From Ascarosepion bandense (lineage: Eukaryota > Mollusca > Cephalopoda > Sepiida > Sepiidae): DNA of 64,000 nt. The notes beneath the pieces are model-generated. The model saw nothing but the letters and a program-made list of their open reading frames with translations, was not told where the DNA came from and ran no database searches. The stretch covers positions 186,001 to 250,000 of the forward strand of contig JBBBDQ010001942.1 of the NCBI GenBank assembly GCA_037127315.1. Direction: 5' to 3'. Both the position numbers and the translations under genes were made by a program. Of the stretch, positions 11,681 to 22,011 are shown piece by piece (position 1 is the first letter of the stretch; each line of letters begins with the position of its first letter).

Positions 11681-12600
11681 GGCAAAGAAGAGAGTACTGG
11701 ATTGCTATGTGATGTCAGTTCTTCAATATGGAAGTGAATGCTGGACAATATCATCAAAGATGAAGGAAATACATGAAGCAACTGAAATGTGAACAACATA
11801 AGGTATGCAGATGATACAGTGCTGATAGCAGACACAGAAAGGAAACTACAAGAACTCCTACAGAAGGTAGCAGAAGAGAGTGACAAGAAAGGACTACAAA
11901 TGAACTACAAGAAAACTGAATGCATGGTCATCAGCAAAAAGAGCAGCCCAAAATGCCAAATACAGGTTGGAGATACAAAAATCAAGCAGGTACAAAAATT
12001 TAAATACCTGGGAAGTGTTATAACTGAAGATGGAAAATGTGACACAGAGATCCAAAGGCAAATTGGCATGGCAAAGGACGCATTCCAGAAGTTGAGTAAA
12101 GTATTAAGAGACAGGAAAATTTCGCTAGAAACAAAGAAAGAGTACTGGATTGCTATGCGATGTCAGTTCTTCAATAAGGCAGCAAATGCTGGACAATATC
12201 ATCAAAGATGAAGGAAAAACTTGAAGCAATTGAAATGCAGTTCTACAGTAGGATGCTGCGGATATCATGGACTGAGCATGTAAGCAATGACAAAGTTTTT
12301 GAAAGGATGGAGACAAAAAGGAAATTAATACCGAGCATCAGGAAGAGACAGCTAAAGTTCCTGGGACATGCAATGAGGGAGGAGGGCTTGAAGAACCTAA
12401 TACTAACAGGCTAGACAGAGGGAAAAAGAGACAGAGGAAAGCAGCAGATAGCATATTTGAAGGGCCTGATCAAGTGGATGACAGAATGAGGGTTGTGTGG
12501 TATAACAGGAGAAATCTTGCTAAGAGCCATCAGGGATAGAGAGACATGGAAAGCCATGATCGCCTGAAAGGACAAGGCACATAGAAGAAGAAGAAGAATG
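11680..12600 (+). mobile_element. LINE-B 3' fragment with an internal duplication
   Basis: The frame 11789-12211 begins at the catalytic block NIRYADDTVLIADTERKLQE and continues through KKTECMVISKK and KFKYLGSV, standard palm and thumb features of this RT. 12208-12414 gives the C-terminal segment with MLRISWTEHVSND and KRQLKFLGHAMRE. The copy ends near CACATAGAAGAAGAAGAAGA. Oddly, 11685-11789 repeats the region 12137-12236 and so precedes the YADD block out of order. The upstream RT and endonuclease are absent. Confidence 0.88.
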
Positions 12601-12946
12601 CTACTTCATTATATTAATTTACCTAAATACCACCCACAAAAAGGTGACAGCTCAGAGCCCACTCTAGTTTCCATCAATGGGTGGCATTAAAAAAATTTTG
12701 ATAGAAAAAGAAAGAAAAAATCTTTTCTCAACAGAAAAGAATGATTAAAAAGACAATGTGGGAGGTTGCTAAAAAAAGGCAACAGAAAAGGCAACAGAAA
12801 AGGCAACAGAATGTACTGATAAGAAAATGGAGACTGCAAGTCTATTCTCAAGTACAAAGTTGAGTATGCTAGAAAAGATGGTGAGTCTTACTACAAAGAG
12901 GGACACAGGTTCAAATCCTGTTGAAGAGCACATTTTCATGTGTGTC

Positions 12947-12980
<34 letters not shown>

Positions 12981-13940
12981 AAGTAGAATCCTTGAAATTT
13001 ATAAGGTAAATTCCAACAGAGACAAATTCCAAAGAGAACTTAATGTTAAAATTTATTGCTAAATTTAACACAGTATTATAATCAAGAAACAAAAGTTTCA
13101 TATTTTTACAAATCCATTGGTAATAATATATTTCGTGACTGGCTCCACCGCTTGTCCGGAACAAATTGGTCTGATGAGTGGTGGAGCTGGCTGCGAAATA
13201 TAGTAGAGAATCTTAGAAATTTCCTTTCAATTTTTTTCATTTCCTGGAATTTCATATCTAAAGTATTATTATTCTTACAAATCCCTTTAATGTGTTTTTT
13301 TATATTCATATTGTAACTAAAATTTCTGGTTTCTTTTAGTTAATAACCTCAGCCAAACTGCTTATATCTGTAGAGAAACACATGAGGTCACTGTTTTGAT
13401 TTTCCTTTGGTGAAAATTTGTATGCTAAAACTTCAATTCAGTTAACCTGTTTTGATGAAGCTTCATAAAACAAAAGAATCTTGATATTCCCTCCTAACAT
13501 TTTTTTAATCATTTGATTCTTAAATTTCCAGGGTTTGTTTTTTACTTTCCAAAATTTATTCCTACTCAAAAAAGTCCTGTAAGTGCAAAATGGATGTTGT
13601 TCTACAATTAAATTAAAATTGACAAGGATTTGAGAACTCTTCTCTGTACAAAAAGATTCTTAAAGTAGCCAATTCTGTTTAAGTTTGCATCTTCACATAT
13701 GGATATATTCTATTTAACTGCAGTCACATGAAAGGAATCTATTTTGTAAGAAAATTTTGTATAATTCTTACCTGTACTTGTATTTTTTCAAAGATTTTCT
13801 TTTCAAATAAAAACTTACCTGAAAGACAAAACAAAAGAAAATTTTAAGAATGATGAACAATATTGCTATTATTCATGATTGAATAAATAACCAAATAACT
13901 GGTTAATTATGACATTAAAAAATGAAAAAAATAATATTCA
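12601..13940. other. No gene seen; one weak tRNA-like box and a short TG repeat
   Basis: GGTTCAAATCC (about 12909-12919) is a good Pol III B box, but no convincing A box precedes it. A (TA)n(TG)n tract follows at 12945-12980. The remainder to 13940 is AT-rich, with no open frame resembling a known protein. The facing frames at 13056-13316 and 13106-13309 overlap on opposite strands and look accidental. Confidence 0.5.
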
Positions 13941-13944
13941 AAAT

Positions 13945-14004
13945 TGTTGAATGTTTATTTCAACATGAAATCCCAAAGTGAGATTTCACATTTCATCAGC
14001 AACA
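13945..14004 (-). ncRNA. Type I hammerhead ribozyme motif (candidate 1)
   Basis: On the minus strand: stem I TGTTG (14004-14000) pairs with CAACA (13949-13945). The core CTGATGA lies at 13999-13993. Stem II AATGTGAAATC (13992-13982) pairs over 11 positions, two of them G-U, with GATTTCATGTT (13972-13962), and a 9-nt loop. GAAA follows at 13961-13958. Stem III is minimal, and the predicted cleavage triplet is ATT at 13952-13950. All invariant core bases are present (C3, U4, G5, A6, G8, A9, G12, A13, A14). Short stem III type I hammerheads are known from Penelope-like elements and animal retrozymes. Catalysis is unproven, and the ATT triplet is less favourable than GTC. Confidence 0.72.
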
Positions 14005-14189
14005 GTACATATTTCAAAATGAAAATAAAAATAAAAAAGAGAAATAAAAAATTAAATAAAAAAGAAATAAAAAATGACGGTTAATATTTGAGAAATTTAC
14101 GTCACAAAAAATTCGGAAGCAAATAATATCTATTTTTAGATTTTACTGTTAGACAGAGTTGTAAGTGAGTAAAAGTAAAATCTAAAAAT

Positions 14190-14393
14190 ATCATTTTTTA
14201 ATATTAAAATTTAATATTAATTAGGATCAGGTTTTGGGATTTACCTTTCTACTTTTCCGTTTGGATTAAATATATATATATATATATATATTTTATTTAA
14301 ATACTTTAATCCAAGCGGAAAAAGCAGGAAGGTAAATTCCAAAACCCGATCCTAATTAATATTAAATATTAAATTTTAATATTAAAAAATGAT
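14190..14393. repeat. Palindrome with about 80-90 bp arms around a TA tract
   Basis: 14190-14270 is the near-perfect inverse of 14305-14393: ATTAGGATCAGGTTTTGGGA on the left faces AAAACCCGATCCTAATTAAT on the right. The spacer is (TA)n plus a few bases. It lies between two hammerhead motifs and could form a long hairpin. Confidence 0.92.
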
Positions 14394-14460
14394 ACAGGAG
14401 GAGAGCTCCATGTAATAAAACTTACAGAGCAAATATAAATTAAATTAAATTTTTTCAAAA

Positions 14461-14520
14461 TGTTGAATGCACATTTCGACATGGAATCCCTGAAGAGGAT
14501 AACACATCACCTCAGCAACA
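14461..14520 (-). ncRNA. Degenerate type I hammerhead ribozyme motif (candidate 2)
   Basis: This is homologous to candidate 1 and on the same strand. Stem I TGTTG (14520-14516) pairs with CAACA (14465-14461). Stem II starts GATGTG and returns CATGTC with two internal mismatches. GAAA lies at 14477-14474, and stem III ATG/CAT has a 2-nt loop. The core reads CTGAGGT instead of CTGANGA, so the invariant A9 is lost and activity is unlikely. The predicted cleavage positions of the two motifs are 516 bp apart. Confidence 0.6.
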
Positions 14521-15025
14521 AATGCTATCCCGAAACTGGAGATAATTTGAAGTAAATTATGTCTATTTTCTCTTTACAACTCATAGATAGAATTGTAAAA
14601 AAATAAAAAATAAAAAAAGGGGGAAAATTGGTATCGTCTGGGTTCACAAAAAGGGGAAGAGGACAGTAAAGTAAACTGAACAGACAGCGTGTTGAATTGA
14701 TATTAGGTTAAACAAAACGGAAAGGAGGTGGGGGGTAAAAGAGATAAAGGAAGGGAGGGGAAAAAAGAAGAGAAAGAAAGAAAAAATTTTCATGGACGCT
14801 CGATACATTCAAATAAACCTAACTTCCTAAAAACGTTGAAGTATTAGAAAAAAGACCTTTTATTTAAAAAGGTATATTTAGGGGAAAAAATTAATATTAT
14901 TTTTAAAGGGAATAAAAAGATATGAGATTTAAAATTTAAATTTTAAAATAGGTCATATAATTTAATCTAATTAAAGGTACCGCTAGGTATAGATGAGCTA
15001 AAAAAATTTCCATATACAAATTACA
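14521..15025. other. No gene seen
   Basis: Purine-rich then AT-rich DNA (AAAAAAGGGGG, GGGAGGGGAAAAAAGAAG) with no open frame or repeat unit that I recognise. Confidence 0.5.
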
Positions 15026-15027
15026 CA

Positions 15028-15030
15028 CAC

Positions 15031-15111
<81 letters not shown>

Positions 15112-15421
15112 TACATATAAAAAATATACATATATATGTACATGTATACATATCCACACACACACCCACATGCACACACACATACACACATATATATATA
15201 CACACATATATATATGTATACATACACACACACACATATATATATACATACGTATACACACACACACATACATACATACACATACACCTATATATACTTA
15301 TGTACACATATACACACATCCACATACATACCCATACATTTATGCAAACACGCATATATATATGCACACACACACATACACAACTACACATACATGCACA
15401 CATACATACATACCTACATAT

Positions 15422-15497
<76 letters not shown>

Positions 15498-15500
15498 TAA
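15028..15500. repeat. Compound CA/TA/GA microsatellite
   Basis: The tract is (CA)n, (TA)n, mixed CATACA/TATACA words, (CA)n, (TA)n and finally (GA)n. Long Cys-Val-Tyr-Ile or His-Thr frames on both strands come from composition only. Confidence 0.96.
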
Positions 15501-15836
15501 TAAATTTATAAATATTATGAAGGGAAAGGGAAAGATTCCAGATTTAATTTAATTTATATATATATATATATATAGATTCAATTTAAATTATTTAAATTAG
15601 ACCGGTAAACAGCTGTATTAGAATACATATTTGAAGGTAAATGAAGATTTAACATGTACAGATTTTTTTATATTTAATTTGGGGAAATTAGCCAATTATT
15701 CTACCATGATATCAGTCTTTTTAGTTTTGTTGTGAATTGTATCACAATACAAATTGCCAAATGAAATCGAAAGGGTCGAAACCATGGAATCAACTGATTT
15801 TCTTAACTTTAATATATATATGTCTTTATTCTACAG

Positions 15837-15867
15837 AAGATTTTACACAAATTTTGTGTAAAATCTT
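15837..15867. repeat. Perfect short palindrome
   Basis: AAGATTTTACACAAA and its exact inverse are separated by one T. It could be a small hairpin inside a foldback-type element; no function is assigned. Confidence 0.85.
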
Positions 15868-16080
15868 TTGTACAATAAAGGTGGAAGATGATGATGGTTT
15901 TCCTGAAATAGGCCTAAACTTCCGATTTACTATGAAATAACGTGTCTGCCTAAATTTTTTCTTATATATATATATATATATATATACACAAGAAAATAAG
16001 GAACAAAAAAATATTAACAATGTTTAAAACATTAATTTAAAACAGTACTCAATATAGAAATAGAGCTCTGAATATTTATT

Positions 16081-16551
16081 ATAAATTATAATTTAGAACA
16101 TGTACAAATTACAATCTACTACAAAGTGTACATTTTGTTTTGACATTGAAAGGACAATGTCTCATCAGTGAATGCTTTTTTTTTAAAGAAGATGGAAAAT
16201 TTGGTTCCTTATATAAGTAAATTTTTTTTGTGTGTAAAAAGAGAGAGAAAGAGGGAACTAAAAGAGACATGGCAAAAGGTTTCTTTTAGTTCTCACTTTC
16301 TCTTCTGTTTTCCTCATTTTGTTATTTATTTCCTCAATGTCTCTTTTACAATCCCCCATTTTGGTTTCTCATTTTCCCTACCCACTTTACCTTGCACACA
16401 CACACAAAAAATTAACAATATAAGGAAGCAAATTTTTCATCTCCCTTCAAAAAATAGCGTTTGCCATCTGAGGAGACATTGTCCTTTCAATGTCAAAACA
16501 AAATGTACACTTTGTAGTAGATTGTAATTTGTACATGTTCTAAACTATAAT

Positions 16552-16555
<4 letters not shown>
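16081..16555. mobile_element. Foldback element with 87-bp inverted arms and a hammerhead-like core in each arm
   Basis: 16081-16168 and 16468-16555 are inverted copies (ACATGTACAAATTACAATCT ... against its complement), separated by about 300 bp. Each arm holds CTGATGA or CTGAGGA followed by GACATTG-loop-CAATGTC, i.e. hammerhead core plus 7-bp stem II, but then AAAA instead of GAAA. The spacer has a further inverted repeat built on GAACTAAAAGAGAC/TCTTTTAGTTC. No coding capacity is seen. Confidence 0.75.
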
Positions 16556-16582
<27 letters not shown>

Positions 16583-17100
16583 GACATCTTTTCTTTATAT
16601 CTTTTCTTTATATTTCCTGTAAAAATAAAAAAAGAAATAAAGAAATCTATTTTTACTCCTATGGAGTAAAGTTTTAGGAGATGGGTGTTATGGTGAAACA
16701 CACCTATGCTATAGTGAATAGACTCTCCCACCTAATTTAAGTAGAAGTAGTAAGAGGATCAAGGGTCAGGATGTTGGACGATAGTAGTCGACAGTTAGTT
16801 GAATACGGAAATAGACAGCGACCTGGCAAGATTACACTGCATAATACATATTATATCAAGTTCCTAATGTTTTGTACGTCAAACCTATTAGGACTGACTT
16901 TAGCACAAATACTAGCCTCCACTAACTCCAGAACAATAATGCAAACGTGAATACCATTAATCAACACTGATGCTATACAAGATTAGGATGAGGTCCTGTT
17001 CCAACTGCTTCAATAGAAGTTGGCTCTGATAAAAGTTAACTACTGTCTATATCATGTTATATCAAACAAGCAAACAACATGGAAGTCCTAAAGAAAATGG
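16583..17100. other. No gene seen
   Basis: Apparently single-copy AT-rich DNA with no frame longer than a few dozen codons and no repeat that I can link elsewhere. Confidence 0.45.
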
Positions 17101-17104
17101 CAAT

Positions 17105-17310
17105 AGTAAACAATCCTGGGTATGATGACAAATTACATCAGGCAACAAAGCCCCTGTTTGGGAGATTGGAGATTCGGAGGAATAAATCACCTCTTAATTG
17201 CTGTTGTTCCCAGGTTCACCCTGATCTAGGGTGATAGCATCTGTTAGGGTCTCAGCTATAGGTAAATAGCAAATTCCCAAACAAAAACAAAATAATATGA
17301 ATGTAGAAAA
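17105..17310 (+). mobile_element. R3 element, 5' part
   Basis: A single head unit (CCTGGGTATGATGACAAATT) is followed by CAACAAAGCCCCTG, TGTTGTTCCCAGGTTCACCC, GGTGATAGCATCTGTTAGGG and CTCAGCTATAGG. The tail is replaced by the LINE-A fragment starting near 17327. Confidence 0.78.
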
Positions 17311-17326
17311 ATACTTTTTTATGGCT

Positions 17327-18187
17327 TGTCAACTTCAATTCATCTAAGACCAAGCTGTTGTCTGTCAACCATTACAGGCAACCTCTCCTGCCTCCCATAA
17401 GCATGGACCAAGCGATTCTCCCGGAGAGTAATACACTACACCTCCTCAGACTTACCCTGTCCTCAGACCTCAAATTGGGTCACTATGTCGATCCAGGATG
17501 TTTTTTCCACCTGAATCCATCCTGCATATATACAAGTCAACCATCCATCCGTGCATGGAGTACTGCTGCCATTTATGGTCAGGTGCCTCTGCCATTCTCC
17601 TCAGTGTTCTTGACAGGCTCCAAAGGAGAGTCTGTAATGTGATAGGTACTGATCTGGTGGCTTGACTGCAGCCACTTCCCCATCGTCGAAATGTGGCCTA
17701 TCTTTGTCTGTTCTATAAATACTTTCATGGCCTCTGCTCAGACGAACTTAAGTCACTGGTGCCTCCTCAACAGGTGTTTACTCGCGCAACCAGACTGGCA
17801 ACTGGGTCCCACCCATTCACAGTCAGGTTAGCCAAATGCAGACAACAATTCTACTCCTGCAGCTTTTCTCGCATTTCCCGCCTGTGGAACTTGCTCCCGT
17901 ATTCTTGCTTTCCTGACAGCTACAACCTCCAGAAATTTAAATGCAAAGTCAATACTCATCTACTAACCACTGGACTCTAGCTCTCTCCCCACCCCCGTAT
18001 AACCTTCCCTTTCTATAAAAACCTATGTATCTGTCATCGCACCTGCTTTCTCAGCTTTCTATTGTTCCTTTCTAACTAGTTTGTACTCCTCACTCTTTTC
18101 TAATTAATCTTTTTACAGTTATGTAGCCCCCTGCACATCAGAGGCGTTTCCGCCTTGCTCGGGGTGAAACGATTAAAAAAAAAAAAA
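17327..18187 (+). mobile_element. LINE-A fragment: RT thumb to 3' tail
   Basis: 17358-17642 reads SMDQAILPESNTLHLLRLTL then loses frame. 17693-17980 restores the C-terminus (MAYLCLFYKYFHGLCSDELK, FTRATRLATGSHPFTV, FSRISRLWNLLPYSCFPDSY) and stops at TAG 17978. The family 3' UTR follows, with GTAGCCCCCTGCACATCAGA and CTCGGGGTGAAACGATT plus poly-A. The 5' truncation is typical of LINE retroposition. Confidence 0.92.
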
Positions 18188-18219
18188 TAGTAAAAATACC
18201 AACAATACATTTTTAAAAC

Positions 18220-18611
18220 TGTTGTAGTGAAATATCCTGTCCTTCTCAGGAATGGGTATGGCCCAGGTTATAAAAGACCAGGATTAGAATGAACTACAGA
18301 GTGATCAAGAGTGTTCGTGATTATACGGGAGTCTTTGTCATTATACGAGAGTGGTCATGATTATACAAGAGCCATTGGCCTTAGATGAGAGTTAGATGTC
18401 ACTAGACGGAAGCCTTCTTCTCAAGACGGATGCATACGTCCTATACAGAGACATTGCCTTCTTGATTGTTATTCTTGTTAACTGTTCGTTGATGTACTTG
18501 TATTTGGTTTATTGTACTGAGGTATAATAAATCTCTAGTCATATATCCTCAGATTTAAGAATTATTTCTTGCACTATTCTTTCTCTGTTTATCCCCTCCT
18601 GGGATACAACA
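18220..18611 (+). mobile_element. Solo LTR of an LTR retrotransposon
   Basis: The 392-bp segment starts TGTTGTAGTG and ends GATACAACA, so the ends form TGTTGTA/TACAACA inverted repeats. It is flanked by identical 5-bp AAAAC (18215-18219 and 18612-18616). A TATA-like TTATAAAAG lies near 18268 and AATAAA at 18526-18531, in the expected promoter-to-polyadenylation order. A 5-bp duplication fits Ty3/Gypsy or BEL-type elements. No internal region is present, consistent with LTR-LTR recombination. It sits at the tail of the LINE-A copy, in a stretch resembling R3 (CCAACAATACATTTTTAAAA). Confidence 0.85.
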
Positions 18612-18774
18612 AAAACAAAATGACCATCAATATATTTATAGTCAATCAGTTAAGTACTTGTCTATATTTCTGAGATGAGGTAGTTTTTTTAGTATTTACA
18701 TTATTTGGACTATTGTCCTCATCTTTGTTGCCATTTGTACAATGTTTTGGTCGTTCTTCTTAAGGACACATGGC

Positions 18775-19070
18775 CCAGTAGATATAGATGTTGGTTAGTT
18801 CCTGTGACTTGATCCAAAGAGTTGTGAGTTCAGTACCAGGCTACAGCAGTGGTGAACAAGTAACTTGCAGGGATTAGAGGGAGATAACTCATGACTTCCA
18901 AAAGAGGCATTACTACGCAAAGGATGAGAATGATATATCTCAGTGGTTGTAATAAAGGATTTGATTCGAAATTCTTAGCAACTGGAGAAGACTGGAGCGT
19001 ACAATGGCCGAAACGTCGTACAAATGGCAAGAAAGATGAGTACAATAATCTGAATAATATAAATACTGCA
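18775..19070 (+). mobile_element. tRNA-headed SINE (SINE-2)
   Basis: The head CCCAGTAGATATAGATGTTG and GAGTTCAGTACC resemble Pol III A and B boxes. The body (GATGAGAATGATATATCTCA, GTGGTTGTAATAAAGG) and tail (CCGAAACGTCGTACAAATGG, AGATGAG) recur in inverse orientation at 55808-56075. A tail-only piece lies just upstream in inverse orientation (18698-18760), so the two tails could pair. Confidence 0.65.
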
Positions 19071-19342
19071 GTTAAGTACCATATGTAATAAATGTTTGGG
19101 CAGTCAAGTCTCAAAAAAGACATAACTGACTGGGCAGAAGATTTTCCCATAGTAGGTTGCAATTACTTTTTGCAGTAGATTGGTTGCCAACCAAGGCTAT
19201 ACCACCCAATTCGTCCTGCTATTTAACCAATAGCTGAAGGGAGAAGCACTGGATTAAGTGAATGCAATGAATTCAACTAGAATTCAAACTTGGCTCTCCA
19301 ATTTTTTGTTCTGAGCCGGTATCTATTGCACCACAATGTGTA
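19070..19342 (-). mobile_element. SINE-1 copy
   Basis: Minus-strand copy: the 3' hairpin block is at 19090-19140, the body has GGTTGCCAACCAAGGCTATA, and the B box is the complement of GAATTCAAACTTGG. The head is the complement of CCGGTATCTATTGCACCACA. Confidence 0.85.
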
Positions 19343-19544
19343 TCACCATTTAATATTAGAATTACCAAAAATACTTTTTATAGAAAAATGACCCTACAAT
19401 GCATTTTATACAATCATGTTCAAAATATAATGAGTTGAAACCATAAAATTGTATTCACAATATTTACATTTCAGCCTTAAATAACCCATAGAGGTGCTGA
19501 TATGTTCCGAAATAAAACCAATCAATCAAAGCAACAGAAGTAAC

Positions 19545-20395
19545 ATGCATCTCAAAATCAGGAAAAGATAGCTAAAATTCCTTGGACATATAATGAGGAT
19601 TGAAGGTTTGGCAAACTTAACCCTCACAGGTTATGAGGGCAAGAAAGATAAAGGAATACAGCAAGTAACTCATTTTACAGCTGAACTGGCTAGGTGTAAG
19701 TGCAAGTTTTTGCTAATGGTTTCTTCTCTTGCTTGGTGAACTCTCTTCTGTCTTACTTTCAAGTCAATTATTAAAGGTGGGGAATGCTAAAATCAAGCAG
19801 GTACAAAAATCTAAATACCTGGGAAGTGTTGCAACAGAAGATGGAAAATGCAACACAGAGAAATGAAAGCTAACTGGTATGGCAAATGACGCTTTCAAGA
19901 AGCTGAATAGAGTATTAAGAGACAGGAAAATTTTGCTGGAAACAAAGAAGAGTGTACTGGATTGCTATATATGGCAGTGAATGCTGGATAATATCATGAA
20001 AAATGAAGAAAATGTGAAGCAACTGAAATGTAAATCTACAGAAGGGTGCTGCATATATCATGGATCGAGCATGTGAGCAATGATGAAGTTCTAAAAAGGA
20101 TGGAAACGAAAAGGAAATTAATACTATGAATCAAGAAGAGACAGCTAAAGTTCCTAGGACATGCAACGAGGAAGGAGGACTTTGAGAACCTGATTAAAAC
20201 AGACCAGATAGAGGGTCCAAAAGACAGGAGAAACAGTGGATACCATATTCAAAAGGCCTGAGCGGGTGAATGACGGAATAGGGTTTGCGTGGTGTAGTAG
20301 GAGAAAGCATGCTAAGAGCTATCAGGGATAGGGAGATGTGGAAACCATGATCGCCTACGTCCTGAAAGGAAAAGGCACATAGAAGAAGAATATAT
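19545..20395 (+). mobile_element. Two LINE-B 3' fragments
   Basis: 19545-19680 carries a decayed C-terminal piece (AAGATAGCTAAAATTCCTTG). 19778-20390 restarts earlier in the element with AAAATCAAGCAGGTACAAAA (KIKQVQK), passes through the GCTGCATATATCATGGATCG segment and ends CACATAGAAGAAGAA. Several frameshifts and stops break the protein. The short R3 tail at 19475-19520 lies just before. Confidence 0.8.
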
Positions 20396-20527
20396 ATATG
20401 CCAACAGTTTATAAGAAATTATAATGTGGGTATAATATGGGGGATCAATTCTATATTATAATTAATATATAAACTGATCCCTCATTTTGTGGTCATGCTA
20501 GTTTCTATACATTTATATTCTAGATTT

Positions 20528-20668
20528 ATGGGCTTGAGCTAGTGAATGACACAGCGGGAGCTGCGTGGTGTAACAGGAGAAAGCGTGCTAAGAGCCACCA
20601 GAGATAGGGAGACGTAGAAGACCATGATCGCCTACATCCTGAAAGGAAAAGGCACATAGAAAAAAAAA
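20528..20668 (+). mobile_element. LINE-B 3' terminal fragment
   Basis: GTGGTGTAACAGGAGAAAGC to CCTGAAAGGAAAAGGCACAT match the last 130 bp of LINE-B, including the ATGATCGCCTACATCCTG block. A LINE-A copy in the opposite orientation follows. Confidence 0.8.
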
Positions 20669-20716
20669 TCTTCAAAAATTTAAATGCAATGCTAATCATA
20701 GTCTTCTGTCTCCTTT

Positions 20717-21315
20717 TTTTTTTTTTTTTTTTTTTTAAAAAGCAAGGCATTCCACTGCCAGTATAGCACAAGGGGTTACACAGGTCGATAGATGAGTTAG
20801 GATGTACATAGGGGGATAGTTGGAGAGAATGGGATGGTTAGTGTGTTAGGAGGTGTCTATTGACCTTACACTTAAACTCCTGGAGGTTATAGCTGGGGAA
20901 GCAAGCATGCGGAAGGGAATTCCACAGGCGGGAAGTGCGAGAAAAGAAGCTGTTGGAGTAGAAATTGCGGTTATATTTCATCGGTTTCACTGTAAAAGGG
21001 TGGGACCTAGTTGCCAATCTAGTATCTCGTGCAAACTCACACCTAGGGGGCACCAGTGATTTAAGTTCATCAGAGCAGAGGCCATGATAGTATTTATAGA
21101 AGAGGCACAGGGAAGCCACGTCACGCCGGTGAGAGAGTGACTGCAGGCGGTCAGCTAAGTCGGTATCAATCACATTACAGATTCTTCGCTGTATTTTGTC
21201 AAGAAGCCCGAGGAGAATAACAAGGGCACCCGACCAGATGTGGCAACAGTATTCAAAACACAGGCGGACGGTAGATTTGTATAAGTGCAGGATCCTTGTA
21301 TCCTGTACTTTCATT
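20717..21315 (-). mobile_element. LINE-A 3' copy with an intact C-terminal frame
   Basis: A poly-T run at 20717-20735 is the poly-A tail of a minus-strand copy. The frame 21314-20838 (158 codons to its stop) reads ILHLYKSTVRLCFEYCCHIW, CNVIDTDLADRLQSLSHRRD, VASLCLFYKYYHGLCSDELK, ATRSHPFTV, then RLWNSLPHACFP and FKCKVNRHLLTH. This is the RT C-terminal region of jockey-like LINEs, which also occurs alone in many 5'-truncated copies. No catalytic residues are included. Of the copies here, this one has the longest C-terminus without stops. Confidence 0.93.
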
Positions 21316-21574
21316 ACCCACCATTTTAGTGTTTATTTCTCAAACTTTTTTTTCACTCTCACTGAGCCATTGCTTTTGAGTTTCTAGATATTGCAAAATT
21401 GGTTCCTGTAGAATCGTTTAATAGATTTTTTCTTTGTTGTCATTTATATTATGATTAGTTTTTATGCTTTCTAATGTCAGTTTAATTTGTTTATCAGTTA
21501 TGAGATCAGGGAAATTATTGTTAATCAATATTTGTTTTATGGTTTTTAGTTTGTTATAAAATATTGTGCATATA

Positions 21575-21876
21575 AGTCAGTTAACTGTCACATGTAATAT
21601 ATGCTTGGGTAATCATGTCTCTTTTGAGATATGACTGACTAGGCAGAAAATTTTCTCGCAGTAGGTTACCATTTCTTTCTGCAATAGACTGATTGCCAAC
21701 TAAGGCTATAGAATCCAATCTGTTCTGCTATTCAACTCATAGCTGGAGGGAGAAAACAGGGATTAATACCTTTCTCAAGGGTATTTGTGTGTAAGTAAAA
21801 GAAACAAATTAGACAGGAATTCAAACTTGACTCTTGGACTTCTCATTCCAAGCTGATATCCATTATTCCACATATT
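21575..21876 (-). mobile_element. SINE-1 copy
   Basis: Starts with the terminal block GTCAGTTAACTGTCACATGT, then GGTAATCATGTCTCTTTTGA and the body GATTGCCAACTAAGGCTATA. It ends at the head complement GATATCCATTATTCCACA. The full length is kept, with scattered substitutions. Confidence 0.87.
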
Positions 21877-22011
21877 AATGATGGCTATGTACTTTGTATA
21901 TAGGAAATAAAAATGTTTATATATCAAAACAATTTTAGAAAAATCTATGACAAAGTTGAAAATTTTTTTTGTGACACATTTGGGTCTTTAGAACTGTATC
22001 AGACCAAATCA

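Noticed and set aside
15837..15867. Transcription terminator
   Set aside because: A perfect palindrome, but bacterial-type terminators are not relevant here, and no gene ends nearby.
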